Positions 1 through 12,436 of a stretch of 60,000 bases of DNA are shown here, piece after piece (position 1 is the first letter of the stretch; each line of letters opens with the position of its first letter). The notes under the pieces are model-generated. The model was not told the origin of the DNA. It was given only the letters and a program-made list of their open reading frames with translations, and searched no databases. The position numbers were made by a program, and so were the translations under genes. Source of the stretch: Membranipora membranacea (Eukaryota; Bryozoa; Gymnolaemata; Cheilostomatida; Membraniporidae); the NCBI GenBank assembly GCA_914767715.1, contig OU612071.1:2296001-2356000 (forward strand). The letters are read 5' to 3'.

Positions 1-900
1 AAAATCTTTTGAATATGATACAAAATGTATCAAATACAACCTTTTATAAGCCTGTAGTTGATTCATCCACTGAGAACATATCTGATGGAATACTGTTAGC
101 AAACACGTGGTCTGAGCAAAACAATATGATTTTGAATTCCAGCAAAACTGTGCTAATGAATGTGGCCTTTACAAACAAATCTGCTATGCACCTTGGTACA
201 ACCTATGGCGGTGATAATCCCTTTATCTCTCCCTCTGAGCATACTAAGTTTTTAGGTGTATTCATAGACAACACACTAACTTCCAGCAATCATGTTGACT
301 ATATTATAGCTAAATGTTCTCAATGATTATACTTGATGGGAGAGCTGAAACGCATGGGCATGGATAGTGATGGCCTGCGAAACTTCTATATAGCTAACAT
401 TAAGTCTATAATCTCCAACGCCTGCCCTGCATCGTATTATCTACTATCAGACACCGATAAAACATGACTAAAGGGGATCCAGCGCTCTGCTACTCGGATT
501 GTGCTGCCATCCTCTGACAACTACGAGCAGAGGCTCGACCATCTAGCACTGCCACCCATCTCAACATTCCTGCACACCACTTGCAGTGAACATTTCACTG
601 AAATAGCTGACGACGATAATCACCCCTTGAACTCTCATATTAAAATAAATACAAGCAGAACATCTGCTCGTAGAGCAAAAATAGCTAAATATAGGCCATC
701 CAAGTGTAGAACAACCAAAAGACAAAATACCTTTTTTGAATTTTAAATGCGATTTTTTAACTAATGCAGCTCAGACTAGGCCTACTTTCATTTTATTTTT
801 TCCATGTATGTGCCGTACATTCGATGCTATCAACCTATCACAGGATGGATATTAGAATTTAGGCAATAAACAAACTTCAAACCATCAAGTAATTGAGTTA
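1..900 (+). pseudogene. LINE reverse transcriptase C-terminal part and 3' end, copy 1
   Basis: This is the 3' end of a non-LTR retrotransposon, cut by the window edge. Open stretches at 9-326 and 501-746 show the C-terminal RT region: SSKTVLMN, then KFLGVFIDNTL, then a thumb-like block and a basic Cys-containing tail ending FFEF. This pattern is usual in CR1/jockey-type LINEs. In-frame stops (TGA at 324 and near 464) break it. The catalytic F/YADD box is missing: the frame passes from Lys-Tyr at the very start of the window to Thr-Thr-Phe-Tyr, with the Asp pair lost. It is nearly identical to 11,380-12,280, which carries the same lesion, so it is a copy made by array duplication, not a separate retrotransposition. 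CR1-like is my best guess at the clade. Confidence 0.85.
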
Positions 901-1059
901 AGTGATCAATGATCTGGTGATTTTTCCTCTATGTTACTTTCGAGGCTGTCGCTTGGTGTTCATGATGTCTCAATATTACAACGATGGCCTATATTCTAAT
1001 AATTACACACCCTATGTGTTCTTAAAATTCCTTGAAATGTGATCCAGGTCTTTGACAAA

Positions 1060-2460
1060 AATATTGATCCAAAAATGGTATGTAATAATAATGTAATAAT
1101 GAATTGAGACAAAACTCAAACAGACTGTGATTATTGTCCATTTGTAGATTACACAGACTATAACTTTTGTTAGGGTATAATATACCAGACACCTCGAGTG
1201 AGTCTAATCCTTTCAATAAAATTCCTGATTATCTATCTGACCATCTAAGAATCAAATGACTCAAAGGATGCAAACTCAGGTTGGCGCATTATATTCATGA
1301 TGCTTTCTATGAAAATGGGTCAAATGAAAAAGTTTGAAATGTCTGCGCTTAGCGAGAGACGATCGCTTGCGAAACTATTACACAAACTGTAAAAGGAAAC
1401 CTGTTAAATATTCTAGTCATTGGACTCATACAAAGTTCTTTTATTCTAGTTTGCCTGCTACAACAATGAGAGCCAATACAAGGATATTTTATCATCGCCG
1501 ATGAAATACACAGAACAGATGCTCAATAAATTACAACATCCAACGCAATGGAAGGTACTATCTCTGCAAAAACAATGTAGACTATAGGCTGGAGGAGGCG
1601 CAGACCAGAAGAGGCATTACATTTATTGGCCATTAGCCATTCTTACGCTGAATATCAGATAAAAATTCCCTTAATACTGTCATTATAGCTGTACTAGAAC
1701 AGACTATACTAGATAGTAGTACACCTGTGCATATAATTGTAGGCAAACTGAATACAAATAAGTAACAGATTGCTAAACTTGGTGCGACGGTTAATTGCAG
1801 TAGTGATAGTGAAATGTATAAACTCACCATCAATATTTCTGACCTCTAATCTCTGTTCTCTCAGTAGACGCAAGAAGTCGTCAATGACCAGCCGGTTCTA
1901 TAAATGCGACCGTGAACCTATCGATCCGATCTTTGCTTATAGATTGTTTGCCTCTGTATTACTTCCCTCGCTGTCTCGAGGTGTGTTAATAAATTTTCAC
2001 TAATAAATAACTGGACTGTCATCTAAGCGTTACACACCTATAATGTTCTAAGAACTCATTGACATGTGATCCTGCCCTTTGACAAATTGATACACTAATG
2101 GGTTTTAGAACTGAAGAAATGAACTTATTAAATGAGACTAGACTCAATCAGATTATGATTATTATGTAATGTGCAAGGAACTAAATGTGCTCCATAGAAA
2201 TTGAAGTTTGCTGAAGGTTTTGTTTTACTGCACGGGTATAATATATCAGGCTTGCTTCCTTTCAAACTCCTTATTATCTATTATTTGTCAATCTGACATT
2301 TTTGCTTTTTAGGTTCAATGAAAGGTGAAAGGCAAATATAAACCTTCAATTATGTAACACTTGCCTTAGATACGTTCAATTGTGAAAAAAGCAAAATTAT
2401 TATAATATGTGAATAGTAATCGGAAACCTTTTTAGTCACTTTGCAAGATACAAAAGTGTG
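1060..2460 (+). repeat. Array flank block, copy 1
   Basis: This first copy of the recurrent flank block begins at the run tattgatccaaaaatgg, just after the LINE 3' region. It contains only short, inconsistent ORFs and I recognise no protein in it. Relative to copies 2-4 it has a small extra piece near 1,980-2,010 and other minor indels. It leads directly into the P-like transposase remnant, so part of it may be non-coding or eroded P-element sequence. Confidence 0.8.
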
Positions 2461-3350
2461 TGTATCATTATGGGATACACTGAACAGGTGCTCTAAAGCT
2501 TGCAATATCTAGACCTGTGTTACAACTTAGGACAGGACCATATAGAAACACTTTTTTCGAAGATCAGGTCTAGTGGAAGTTTTAACATGCTGTTCAATTC
2601 ACTAGTGCTATGAAAGGACTCATAGTGAAAACTGAAGTTACTCCATCTGCGAGTGTCAACTGTCTGCAACACTACACTGCTTTGTCTAACTTCTGTGAAA
2701 CAATCTACTACTGATGACGATGCGGATGTAGGTGATATATGTGAGAAGCTGAATATTGGCTTGCAAGATATACCGATATCAGATATCGTGACATTTATAT
2801 CAATAAGTAATAATTCATACAGCCGTTCCAAGTGGGATAAAATCTGTTCATTAAATATTAAATTGTTTGCAGCCAGCAATTGCGTGAGATTGTGCTTACC
2901 CATTTTTATCTTTAATTAAGTTTGTCAAGTTATGTGTAGCCTATTACAAAAAATGGCTAATTCAACGCTGTCGAGTTGATATCATAACTATCAAACTTTT
3001 TTTGCGCCCATTTAAACCCTTAATTTGTGTATTTTAGCTGGGTTTGTAGTGAGAACAGCCAAACTGAAATGTTCAGACTGCATAGATGGGATAGTATGAG
3101 CTAGGACAGACTTATACAAATCATCTTCTCTGATCGGCATTGAAGACAGAGGGGGCCTGGTACACCCCCGCAAACATATATCAAAGTGCATGAGGGTAGC
3201 TGAAACAATAAGACATTTTATCGACCATGAGGGAATGCTACCTAACTCATTTCAGAAGATTCTAATTTCTACTCTCACATATATCTCTGAAATCAAAGTG
3301 AACAATTCAAATGTACTGCTCATGCTAGCTGCACTGTAAGATCCCTGACT
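2461..3350 (+). pseudogene. P-element/THAP9-like transposase C-terminal remnant, copy 1
   Basis: Broken pieces on the plus strand resemble the C-terminal half of P-element/THAP9-family transposases. Near 2,520-2,640 there is a copy of the block seen better in copy 2 (QDHIETLFSKIRS followed by a GxFNNNPxAxQF-like stretch); here a 12-nt loss removes the NNNP part. Near 3,075-3,250 are a CSDCIDG pair of cysteines and a RGGLVHPRKHIS stretch like the RGGL-x-x-P-S block near the end of these proteins. Stops and frame changes separate the pieces. Known: this family are RNase H-fold cut-and-paste transposases. Inferred: a dead fragment carried along by the array. No terminal inverted repeats were identified. 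Confidence 0.68.
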
Positions 3351-4079
3351 AAAAGATATATACAAATCAGACTCTATCATGAAACAAAATCTCAACAGAT
3401 CAAATCCAGTGACTTAATAAGGAGCAAACTTAATCAATTAGTGATATTCAGTCATGTGTATTAGAATACTTTGGTTCTTTCTGCATGCCTCTCATAATTC
3501 TGCAGTTATATTCTTGTGAGTAGATGCATTATTTTCTACATTCATTGGAGGCCAAATTTTAAAATAAATTTGTCAAATGGAGAAAAAGTTATTCCAAATA
3601 AATTTAGTCAAAGCAGTTCATTTTTATCCATAATCATTGCATTTATCAGCAATTATACTGATTTATGCTCGACTGCAATGCACCTCACAGTAACATAACG
3701 TCGCTGGGTTATTCCAATAATTAACTGTGACACATTGCTATATTATGAGCCAGTCCAGAATTCTCTATAACTTTATGGCAAACCCCTAACGATTAAAAGA
3801 ACTCTATCTCCCTTAAGTTTGCAAAGATGCCGATGCTGAATCATAGATAATTTTATCCTATTGTAAGCAGTTTTCAAGATAAGCCCAATTGAGCCCTTTT
3901 TTCCTGTGATCTGTTGGTTAAAAAGTACCTAACTGGAGAGAGGACCATTCCGAGCATAGGCTTAAATTCAACCTGCAGTTTGTATTATTCCTACTGCATG
4001 AAACTGATTCAGTGCATTCATTTCACTATCCCAGAAAACATCACGGAGGCATCCTGTCGTTCTATACACAAACTGCAGG
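3351..4079. other. Array spacer without recognisable gene
   Basis: This stretch lies between the P-like remnant and the LINE endonuclease fragment and is repeated almost exactly at 6,947-7,675. The small ORF at 3,516-3,698 has no recognisable motif and I do not call it. The direct word acaaactgcagg occurs close to the junction with the endonuclease. Confidence 0.6.
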
Positions 4080-4722
4080 TCACTTAATAATTGGAAACTT
4101 GATGAATTGACTCTCTACACACACACCCATAAACCTATTATAATATGCCTGACTGAGTCTTGGATTGATGATATTAAAGAACAATCTGAAAACATTAATG
4201 CATTCAATAGCTATTTCGGCAACTGTAAAAATCGCATTGGTGGAGGAGTTGCTATCTTCATCAATCAGAGTGTTACAACCAACGTTATAGCCTCTCACTC
4301 AACCAAAACTGTGTCAGCACTCGGGGTCTTAACAAGTGTAGGACATCATAGGCCATACATTGTATGCAGCTTTTATAATCCCCCTTGTGCAGAACAGGAG
4401 ACAACACTAGAATATATCCAATCAACCATCCTCAAACTATCCAGACGACATGCGAACGCACAACTCCTAATATGTGGTGATTTCAACAGACTGCCAATAG
4501 ATGAACTCGCTACTCAATTTGGACTTTCAAATGTAGTTAATTCTAACACTCGTGGAGATGCCATCATGCTAGATGTTATTCTGACTGAAATACCATGATA
4601 CAAATACTGTGACGAACTGGCCCCGATTGCAAACAATGACCACTGTTGCATCGTGCTGCGGGGAGAGGGGAATCTACCAAGCTGCTATGTCAAAAGACAA
4701 AAGAGGCTTGTCATCCACCCGC
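4080..4722 (+). pseudogene. LINE AP-endonuclease fragment, copy 1
   Basis: The ORF at 4,107-4,598 (163 codons) is most of an exonuclease/endonuclease/phosphatase-fold LINE endonuclease, the enzyme that nicks target DNA for target-primed reverse transcription. Visible blocks in order are ICLTESW with the catalytic Glu, GGGVAIF, CGDFNRLP with Asp and Asn, LDVILT, and after the stop NNDHC, which matches the usual S/N-D-H box. The TGA at 4,596 stands where unit 3 (10,119) has TCA. The N-terminal part is missing. Just after the endonuclease the sequence jumps to the array flank block, removing about 2.2 kb of RT that unit 3 still has. The break falls in acaaaatattga-like sequence, suggesting microhomology at the deletion. 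Confidence 0.85.
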
Positions 4723-4723
4723 A

Positions 4724-6055
4724 CAAAATATTGATCCAAAAATGGTATGTAATAATAATGTAATAATGAATTGAGACAAAACTCAAACACACTGTGATTA
4801 TTGTCCATCAGAAGATTACAAAGACTATAACTTTTGTTAGGGTGTAATATACCAGGCACCTCAAGTGAGTCTTATCCTTTCAATAAAATTCCTGATTATC
4901 TATCTGTCCATCAAAGAATCAAATGACACAAAAGATGCAAACTCAGGTTGGCGCTTTATATTCATGATGCTTTCTATGAAAATGGGTCAAATGAAAAAAT
5001 TTGAAATGTCTGCGCTTAGCGAGAGACGATCGCTTGTGAAACTATTACACAAACTGTAAAAGGAAACCTGTTAAATATTCTAGTCATTGGACTCATACAA
5101 AGTTTGTTTATTCTAGTTTGCCTGCTACAACAATGAGAGCCAATACAAGGATATTTCATCATCTCCGATGAAATACACAGAACAGATGCTCAATAAATTA
5201 CAACTTCCAACGCAATGGAACGTACTATCTCTGCAAAAATAATGTAGACTATAGGCTGGAAGAGGCGGAGACAAGAAGAGGCATTACATTTATTGGCCAT
5301 TAGCCATTCTTACGCTAAATATCGGATAAAAATTCCCTTAATACTGTCATTATAACTGTACTAGAACAGACTATACTAGATAGTAGCACACCTGTGCATA
5401 TAACTGTAGGCAAACTGAATACAAATAAGTAACAGATTGCTAAACTTGGTGCGACAGTTATGTGCAGTAGTGATACTGAAATGTATGAAGGATAAACTCA
5501 CCATCAATATTTCTGACCTCTAATCTCTGTTCTCTCAGTATTCGCAAGAAATCATCAATGATCAGCCAGTTCTATAAATGCGACCGTGAACCTATCGATC
5601 CGATCTTTGCTTACAGATTGTTTGCCTCTATATTAATCACTGGACTGTCATCTAAGCGTTACACACCTATAATGTTCTAAGGACTTATTGACATGTGATC
5701 CTGCCCTTTGACAAATTGATACACTAATGGGTTTTAGAACTGAAGAAATGAACTTATTAAATGAGACTAGACTCAATCAGATAATGACGATGACTTTTGT
5801 TCATTATATGTAATTTTCAAAGAACTAAAAGTGCTCCATAGAAATTGAAGTTTGCGTTATTATCTATTATCTGTCAATCTGACATTTTTGCTTTTTAGGT
5901 TCAATGAAAGGTGAAAGGCAAATATAAACCTTCAATTATGTAACACTTGCCTTAGATACGTTCAATTGTGAAAAAAGCAAAATTATTATAATATGTGAAC
6001 AGTAATCGGAAACCTTATTGGTCACTTTGCAAGATACAAAAGTGTATGTATCATT
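4724..6055 (+). repeat. Array flank block, copy 2
   Basis: This second copy of the ~1.45 kb flank block aligns with 1,060-2,460 and 8,320-9,765. It lacks a short piece near 5,850 (the gaaggttttgttt...gggtataatatatcagg segment seen at 2,213-2,250 and 9,452-9,490). No gene is recognised. The 64-codon ORF at 4,865-5,059 recurs with differences in other copies and has no motif. Confidence 0.8.
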
Positions 6056-6950
6056 ATGGGATACACTGAACAGGTGCTCTGTAGCTTGCAATATCTAGAC
6101 CTGTGTTACAACTTAGGACAAGACCATATAGAAACACTTTTTTCAAAGATCAGGTCTAGTGGAAGTTTTAACAACAACCCAAACGCTGTTCAATTCACTT
6201 GTGCTATGAAAGGACTCATGGTGAAAACTGAAGTTACTCCATCTGCGAGTGTCAACTGTCTGCAACACTACACTGCTTTGTCTCACTTCTGTGAAACAAT
6301 CTACTACTGATGACGATGCGGATGTAGGTGATATGTGTGAGAAGCTGAATATTGGCTTGCAAGATATACCGATATCAGATATCGTGACATTTATATCAAT
6401 AAGTAATAATTCATACAGCCGTTCCAAGTGGGATAAAATCTGTTCATTAAATATTAAATTGTTTGCAGCCAGCAATTGCGTGAGATTGTGCTTAGCTATT
6501 TTTATCCTTAATTAAGTTTGTCAAGTTATGTGTAGCCTATTACAAAAAATGGCTAATTCAACACTGTCGAGTTGATATCAAAACTATCAAACTTTTTTTG
6601 CGCCCATTTAAACCCTTAATTTGTGTATTTTAGCTGGGTTTGTAGTGAGAACAGCCAAACTGAAATGTTCAGACTGCATAGATGGGATAGTATGAGCTAG
6701 GACAGACTTATACAAATCATCTTCTCTGATCGGCATTAAAGACAGAGGGGGCCTGGTACACCCCCGCAAACATATATCAAAGTGCATGAGGGTAGCCGAA
6801 ACAATAAGACATTTTATCGACCATGAGGGAATGCTACCTAACTCATTTCAGAAGATTCTAATTTCTACTCTCACATATATCTCTGAAATCAAAGTGAACA
6901 ATTCAAATGTACTGCTCATGCTAGCTGCACTGTAAGATCCCTGACTAAAA
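6056..6950 (+). pseudogene. P-element/THAP9-like transposase C-terminal remnant, copy 2
   Basis: This is the better preserved copy. The ORF at 6,056-6,310 contains CYNLGQDHIETLFSKIRS and then FNNNPNAVQF, which matches the conserved SQDHLE-x-FF-x-x-IRSRGG-x-NNNP-x-x-x-QF block of P/THAP9 transposases (known family feature). A later frame around 6,300-6,400 reads DIVTFIS, like the D-I-x-x-Y-I-(S/A)-G stretch, and 6,670-6,850 holds the CSDCIDG and RGGLVHPRKHIS blocks. In-frame stops (TGA at 6,308, a TAG inside the Cys block) and frame changes show it is dead. It lies 3,596 nt from copy 1 and shares most of its lesions. Confidence 0.72.
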
Positions 6951-7675
6951 GATATATACAAATCAGACTCTATCATGAAACAAAATCCCAACATATCAAA
7001 TCCAGTGACTTAATAAGGAGCAAACTTAATCAATTAGTGATATTCAGTCATGTGTAGTAGAATACTTTGGTTCTTTCTGCATGCCTCTCATAATTCTGCA
7101 GTTATATTCTTGTGAGTAGATGCATTATTTTCTACATTCATTGGAGGCCAAATTTTAAAATAAATTTGTCAAATGGAGAAAAAGTTATTCCAAATAAATT
7201 TAGTCAAAGCAGTTCATTTTTATCCATAATCATTGCATTTATCAGCAATTATACTGATTTATGCTCGACTGCACTGCACCTCACAGTAACATAACGTCGC
7301 TGGGTTATTCCAATAATTAACTGTGACACATTGCTATATTATGAGCCAGTCCAGATTTCTCTATAACTTTATGGCAAACCCCTAATGATTAAAAGAACTC
7401 TATCTCCCTTAAGTTTGCAAAGATGCCGATGCTGAATCATAGATAATTTTATCCTATTGTAAGCAGTTTTCAAGATAAGCCCAATTGAGCCCTTTTTTCC
7501 TGTGATCTGTTGGTTAAAAAGTACCTAACTGGAGAGAGGACCATTCCGAGCATAGGCTTAAATGCAACCTGCAGTTTGTATTATTCCTACTGCATGAAAC
7601 TGATTCAGTGCATTCATTTCACTATCCCAGAAAACATAACGGAGGCATCCTGTCGTTCTATACACAAACTGCAGG
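6951..7675. other. Array spacer without recognisable gene, copy 2
   Basis: This is a near-exact repeat of 3,351-4,079, with the same short ORFs and no motif. It ends at the endonuclease fragment of the second unit. Confidence 0.6.
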
Positions 7676-8318
7676 TCACTTAATAATTGGAAACTTGATG
7701 AATTAACTCTCTACACACACACCAATAAACCTATTATAATCTGCCTGACTGAGTCTTGGATTGATGATATTAAAGAAAAATCTGAAAACATTAATGCATT
7801 CAATAGCTATTTCTTCAACTGTAAAAATCGCATTGGTGGAGGAGTTGCTATCTTCATAAATCAGAGTGTTACAACCAAAGTTATAGCCTCTCACTCAACC
7901 AAAACTGTGCCAGCACTCGGGGTCTTAACAAGTGTAGGACATCATAGGCCATACATTGTATGCAGCTTTTATAATCCCCCTGCTGCAGACCAGGAGACAA
8001 CACTAGAATATATCCAATCAACCATCCTCAAACTATCCAGACGACATGCGAACGCACAACTCCTAATATGTGGTGATTTCAACAGACTGCCAATAGATGA
8101 ACTCGCTACTCAATTTGGACTTTCAAATGTAGTTAATTCTAACACTCGTGGAGATGCCATCATGCTAGATCTTATTCTGACTGAAATACCATGATACAAA
8201 TACTGTGACGAACTGGCCCCGATTGCAAACAATGACCACTGTTGCATCGTGCTGCGGGGAGAGGGGAATCTACCAAGCTGCTATGTCAAAAGACAAAAGA
8301 GGCTTGTCATCCACCCGC
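7676..8318 (+). pseudogene. LINE AP-endonuclease fragment, copy 2
   Basis: This is the second endonuclease fragment, open at 7,907-8,194 from the middle of the domain. It has the CGDFNRLP and LDLILT blocks and the same premature TGA as copy 1 before the NNDH box. The first half of the domain is interrupted: a TAA precedes the FINQS-like stretch near 7,858, where copy 1 is open. It is followed by the same ~2.2 kb internal deletion as copy 1. The shared TGA and shared deletion show that units 1 and 2 came from one mutated template. Confidence 0.85.
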
Positions 8319-8319
8319 A

Positions 8320-9828
8320 CAAAATATTGATCCAAAAATGGTATGTAATAATAATGTAATAATGAATTGAGACAAAACTCAAACAGACTGTGATTATTGT
8401 CCATCAGAAGATTACAAAGACCATAACTTTTGTTAGGGTGTAATATACCAGGCACCTCAAGTGAGTCTTATCCTTTCAATAAAATTCCTGATTATCTATC
8501 TGTCCATCTAAGAATCAAATGACACAAAAGATGCAAACTCAGGTTGGCGCTTTATATTCATGATGCTTTCTATGAAAATGGGTCAAATGAAAAAATTTGA
8601 AATGTCTGCGCTTAGCGAGAGACGATCGCTTGTGAAACTATTACACAAACTGTAAAAGGAAACCTGTTAAATATTCTAGTCATCGGACTCATACAAAGTT
8701 TGTTTATTCTAGTTTGCCTGCTACAACAATGAGAGCCAATACAAGGATATTTCATCATCTCCGATGAAATACACAGAACAGATGCTCAATAAATTACAAC
8801 ATCCAACGCAATGGAATGTACTATCTCTGCAAAAACAATGTAGACTATAGGCTGGAAGAGGCGGAGACAAGAAGAGGCATTACATTTATTGGCCATTAGC
8901 CATTCTTACGCTAAATATCGGATAAAAATTCCCTTAATACTGTCATTATAACTGTACTAGAACAGACTATACTAGATAGTAGCACACCTGTGCATATAAC
9001 TGTAGGCAAACTGAATATAAATAAGTAACAGATTGCTAAACTTGGTGCGACAGTTAAGTGCAGTAGTGATACTGAAATGTATGAAGGATAAACTCACCAT
9101 CAATATTTCTGACCTCTAATCTCTGTTCTCTCAGTAGTCGCAAGAAATCATCAATGATCAGCCAGTTCTATAAATGCGACCGTGAACCTATCGATCCGAT
9201 CTTTGCTTACAGATTGTTTGCCTCTATATTAATCACTGGACTGTCATCTAAGCGTTACACACCTATAATGTTCTAAGGACTCATTGATATGTGATCCTGC
9301 CCTTTGACAAATTGATACACTAATGGGTTTTAGAACTGAAGAAATGAACTGATGAAATGAGACTAGACTAAAATCAGATAATGACGATGACTTTTGTTCA
9401 TTATATGTAATTTTCAAAGAACTAATAGTGCTCCATAGAAATTGAAGTTTGCTGAAGGTTTTGTTTACTGTACGGGTATAATATATCAGGCTTTCTTCCT
9501 TTCAAACTCCCTATTATCTATTATCTGTCAATCTGACATTTTTGCTATTCAGGTTCAATGAAAGGTGAAAGGCAAATATAAACCTTCAATTATATAACAC
9601 TTGCCTTAGATACGTTCAGGTGTGAAAAAAGCAAAATTATTTTAATATGTGAACGGTAATCGGAAACCTTTTTAGTCACTTTGCAAGATACAAAAGTGTA
9701 TTTATCATTATGAGATACACTGAACAGGTGCTCTAAAGCTTAAAATATCTAGTCCTGTGTTATTCATGATGATTGAGTTTTGCGCTAACAGGAGAAATGA
9801 GAAAGGAAGTGAGATTTTATCTATAAAC
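8320..9828 (+). repeat. Array flank block, copy 3
   Basis: This third copy of the flank block continues into a ~65-nt tail (tgatgattgagttttgcgc onward) shared with copy 4 and absent from copies 1 and 2. The split falls exactly where copies 1 and 2 run on into the P-like transposase (after cctgtgttat). It then joins LINE endonuclease sequence at about 9,829. No gene is recognised. Confidence 0.8.
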
Positions 9829-12280
9829 CAAAACTGTGTCAGCACTCGGGGTCTTGACAAGTGTAGGACATCAAAAGCCATACATTGTATGCAGCATTTG
9901 TAATCTCCCTGGTGCAGACCAGGAGACAACACTAGAATATATCCACTCAACCATACTCAAATTATCCAGACGACATGCAAACGCACAACTCCTAATATGT
10001 GGTGATTTCAACAGACTGCCAATAGATGAACTCGCTACTCAATTTGGACTTTCAAATGTAGTTAATTTTAACACTCGAGGAGATGCCATCATGCTAGATC
10101 TTATTCTGACTGACATACCATCATACACATTCTGTGACAAACTGGCCCCGATCGCCAACAATGACCACTGTTGCATCCTGCTGCGGGGAGAGGGGAATCT
10201 ACCAAGCCGCTATGTCAAAAGACAAAAGAGGCTTGTCATCCACCCGCGCAAGCTTCTGGTTCTAAAGGAACTAGCTGAACAGTCTTGATCCTCAGTACTA
10301 AATACCCAAGATATAAACAGCAAAGTTCATTTAATATAACAAAACTATATCTAAGATTCTTGACAATCATTGCCCTATAAAAACCACCAAGGTCCGGGTC
10401 GACAAACCTCTCTGGATGAGCGACACACTAGACAAAGTAATCTGTGCCAAAAATGAGGCCTCAGACAAAAGAAAAGAAAATTTGTCTGGGAAACCCTCAA
10501 CAAAAACCAAAGCACTAAAGCCTGGTGGGACACTATAAAAAGCTGACAAACAAAACTAAACAACAACAATCATCAACTAGTGTGGTTATCGACGACACCA
10601 AACTATCTAATGACACTTTCTGTAAATATCTCAACTCTTACTATTTAGATGTCGGGGGAATGCGAGCTACCTCAAGCTCTGCATATGTAACTATTCACAC
10701 CAACAAGCTAGACCATCTAAGTATAAGAAAAGTCAAACTCCTCATGAGAAAACTGGATATTTCAAAAGCTACATCAAATGAAGACTTCCCCACATGGATA
10801 TATAAGGAAGGCATAGAAGATATAGTCATTCCACTACACAATATAATAACTGTGCCCTGGATACCACTCTTTCCCTGATATTTGGAAAAAGGCGCAAGTA
10901 GTACCAATCCCTAAAAACAAAGCACCATCTACATACAAGGATTACCGGCCTATCAGATTATTATTCGATCTCGGCAAACTACTGGAGGAAGTAATTATAT
11001 CGAAAACGAAATCTCACCTAGCAGAAGTACTTAACGCTAATCAATATGCCTACCAACAGAAACTCAGTACCAGCGATGCAATACTGCAGTTGATAGATGA
11101 CTGGACATCCGCGCTGGACTCAAATACTAATGTGAAACTAATACAAAATGCATGCCTTGATTTTTTTCCAAAGCCTTCGATGGATGCAGCACCCCATACT
11201 GATATATAAAATGATCATCTTGGTTTTAACGCTAGTGTCATTGCCTTAGTTGAACTTTTTTGGAGTCAAGACAACAATGTGGAAACTACTGTGATATTTA
11301 TCTGACTACAAACCCAAGTAGGCGCCCCTCAAGGAACTAAACTTGGCCCCATCCTTTGGCTAATTTATGTTGCTGATTTAAAATCTTTTGAATATGATAC
11401 AAAATGTATCAAATACAACCTTTTATAAGCCTGTAGTTGATTCATCCACTGAGAACATATCTGATGGAATACTGTTAGCAAACACCTGGTCTGAGCAAAA
11501 CAATATGATTTTGAATTCCAGCAAAACTGTGCTAATGAATGTGGCTTTTACAAACAAATCTGCTATGCACCTTGGTACAACCTATGGCGGTGATAATCCC
11601 TTTATCTCTCCCTCTGAGCATACTAAGTTTTTAGGTGTATTCATAGACAACACACTAACTTCCAGCAATCATGTTGACTATATTATAGCTAAATGCTCTC
11701 AATGATTATACTTGATGGGAGAGCTGAAACGCATGGGCATGGATAGTGATGGCCTGCGAACCTTCTATATAGCTAACATTAAGTCTATAATCTCCAACGC
11801 CTGCCCTGCATCGTATTATCTACTATCAGACACCGATAAAACATGACTAAAGGGGATCCAGCGCTCTGCTACTCGGATTGTGCTGCCATCCTCTGACAAC
11901 CACGAGCAGAGGCTGGACCATCTAGCACTGCCACCCATCTCAACATTCCTGCACACCACCTGCAGTGAACATTTCACTGAAATAGCTGACGACGATAATC
12001 ACCCCTTGAACTCTCATATTAAAATAAATACAAACAGAACATCTGCTCGTAGAGCAAAAATAGCTAAATATAGGCCATCCAAGTGTAGAACAACCAAAAG
12101 ACAAAATACCATTTTTGAATTTTAAATGCGATTTTTTAACTAATGCAGCTCAGACTAGGCCTACTTTCATTTTATTTTCCATGTATGTGCCGTACATTCG
12201 ATGCTATCAACCTATCACAGGATGGATATTAGAATTTAGGCAATAAACAAACTTCAAACCATCAAGTAATTGAGTTAAGT
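9829..12280 (+). mobile_element. Most complete but degenerate LINE of the array
   Basis: This copy holds the longest run of the LINE. The endonuclease is open at 9,836-10,288 with CGDFNRLP, LDLILTDIP and NNDHC. A broken linker follows. The RT N-terminal region is partly open at 10,525-10,878 (LDISKATSNEDFPTWIYKE). Further RT pieces read VPIPKNKAPSTYKDYRP, a STSDAILQL block and GAPQGTKLGPILW near 11,320-11,365, the usual motif B. RT motif A is not a normal D-F-S-x-A-F-D, and the catalytic YADD is lost near 11,400. The RT C-terminus follows at 11,388-12,125, then a short 3' UTR ending about caataaacaaacttcaaacc. The 5' end is missing. It is a LINE of the AP-endonuclease type, probably CR1/jockey-like, and dead. 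Confidence 0.85.
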
Positions 12281-12436
12281 GATCAACGATCTGGTGATTT
12301 TTCCTCTATGTTACTTTCGATGCTGTCGCTTGGTGTTCATGATGTCTCAATAATACAACGATGGCCTATATTCTAATAATTACACACCCTATGTGTTCTT
12401 AAAACTCCTTGAAATGTGATCCAGGTCTTTGACAAA

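Noticed and set aside
2520-2903. Minus-strand 127-codon ORF, repeated at 6,143-6,475
   Set aside because: It is the shadow of the P-like transposase remnant on the plus strand.
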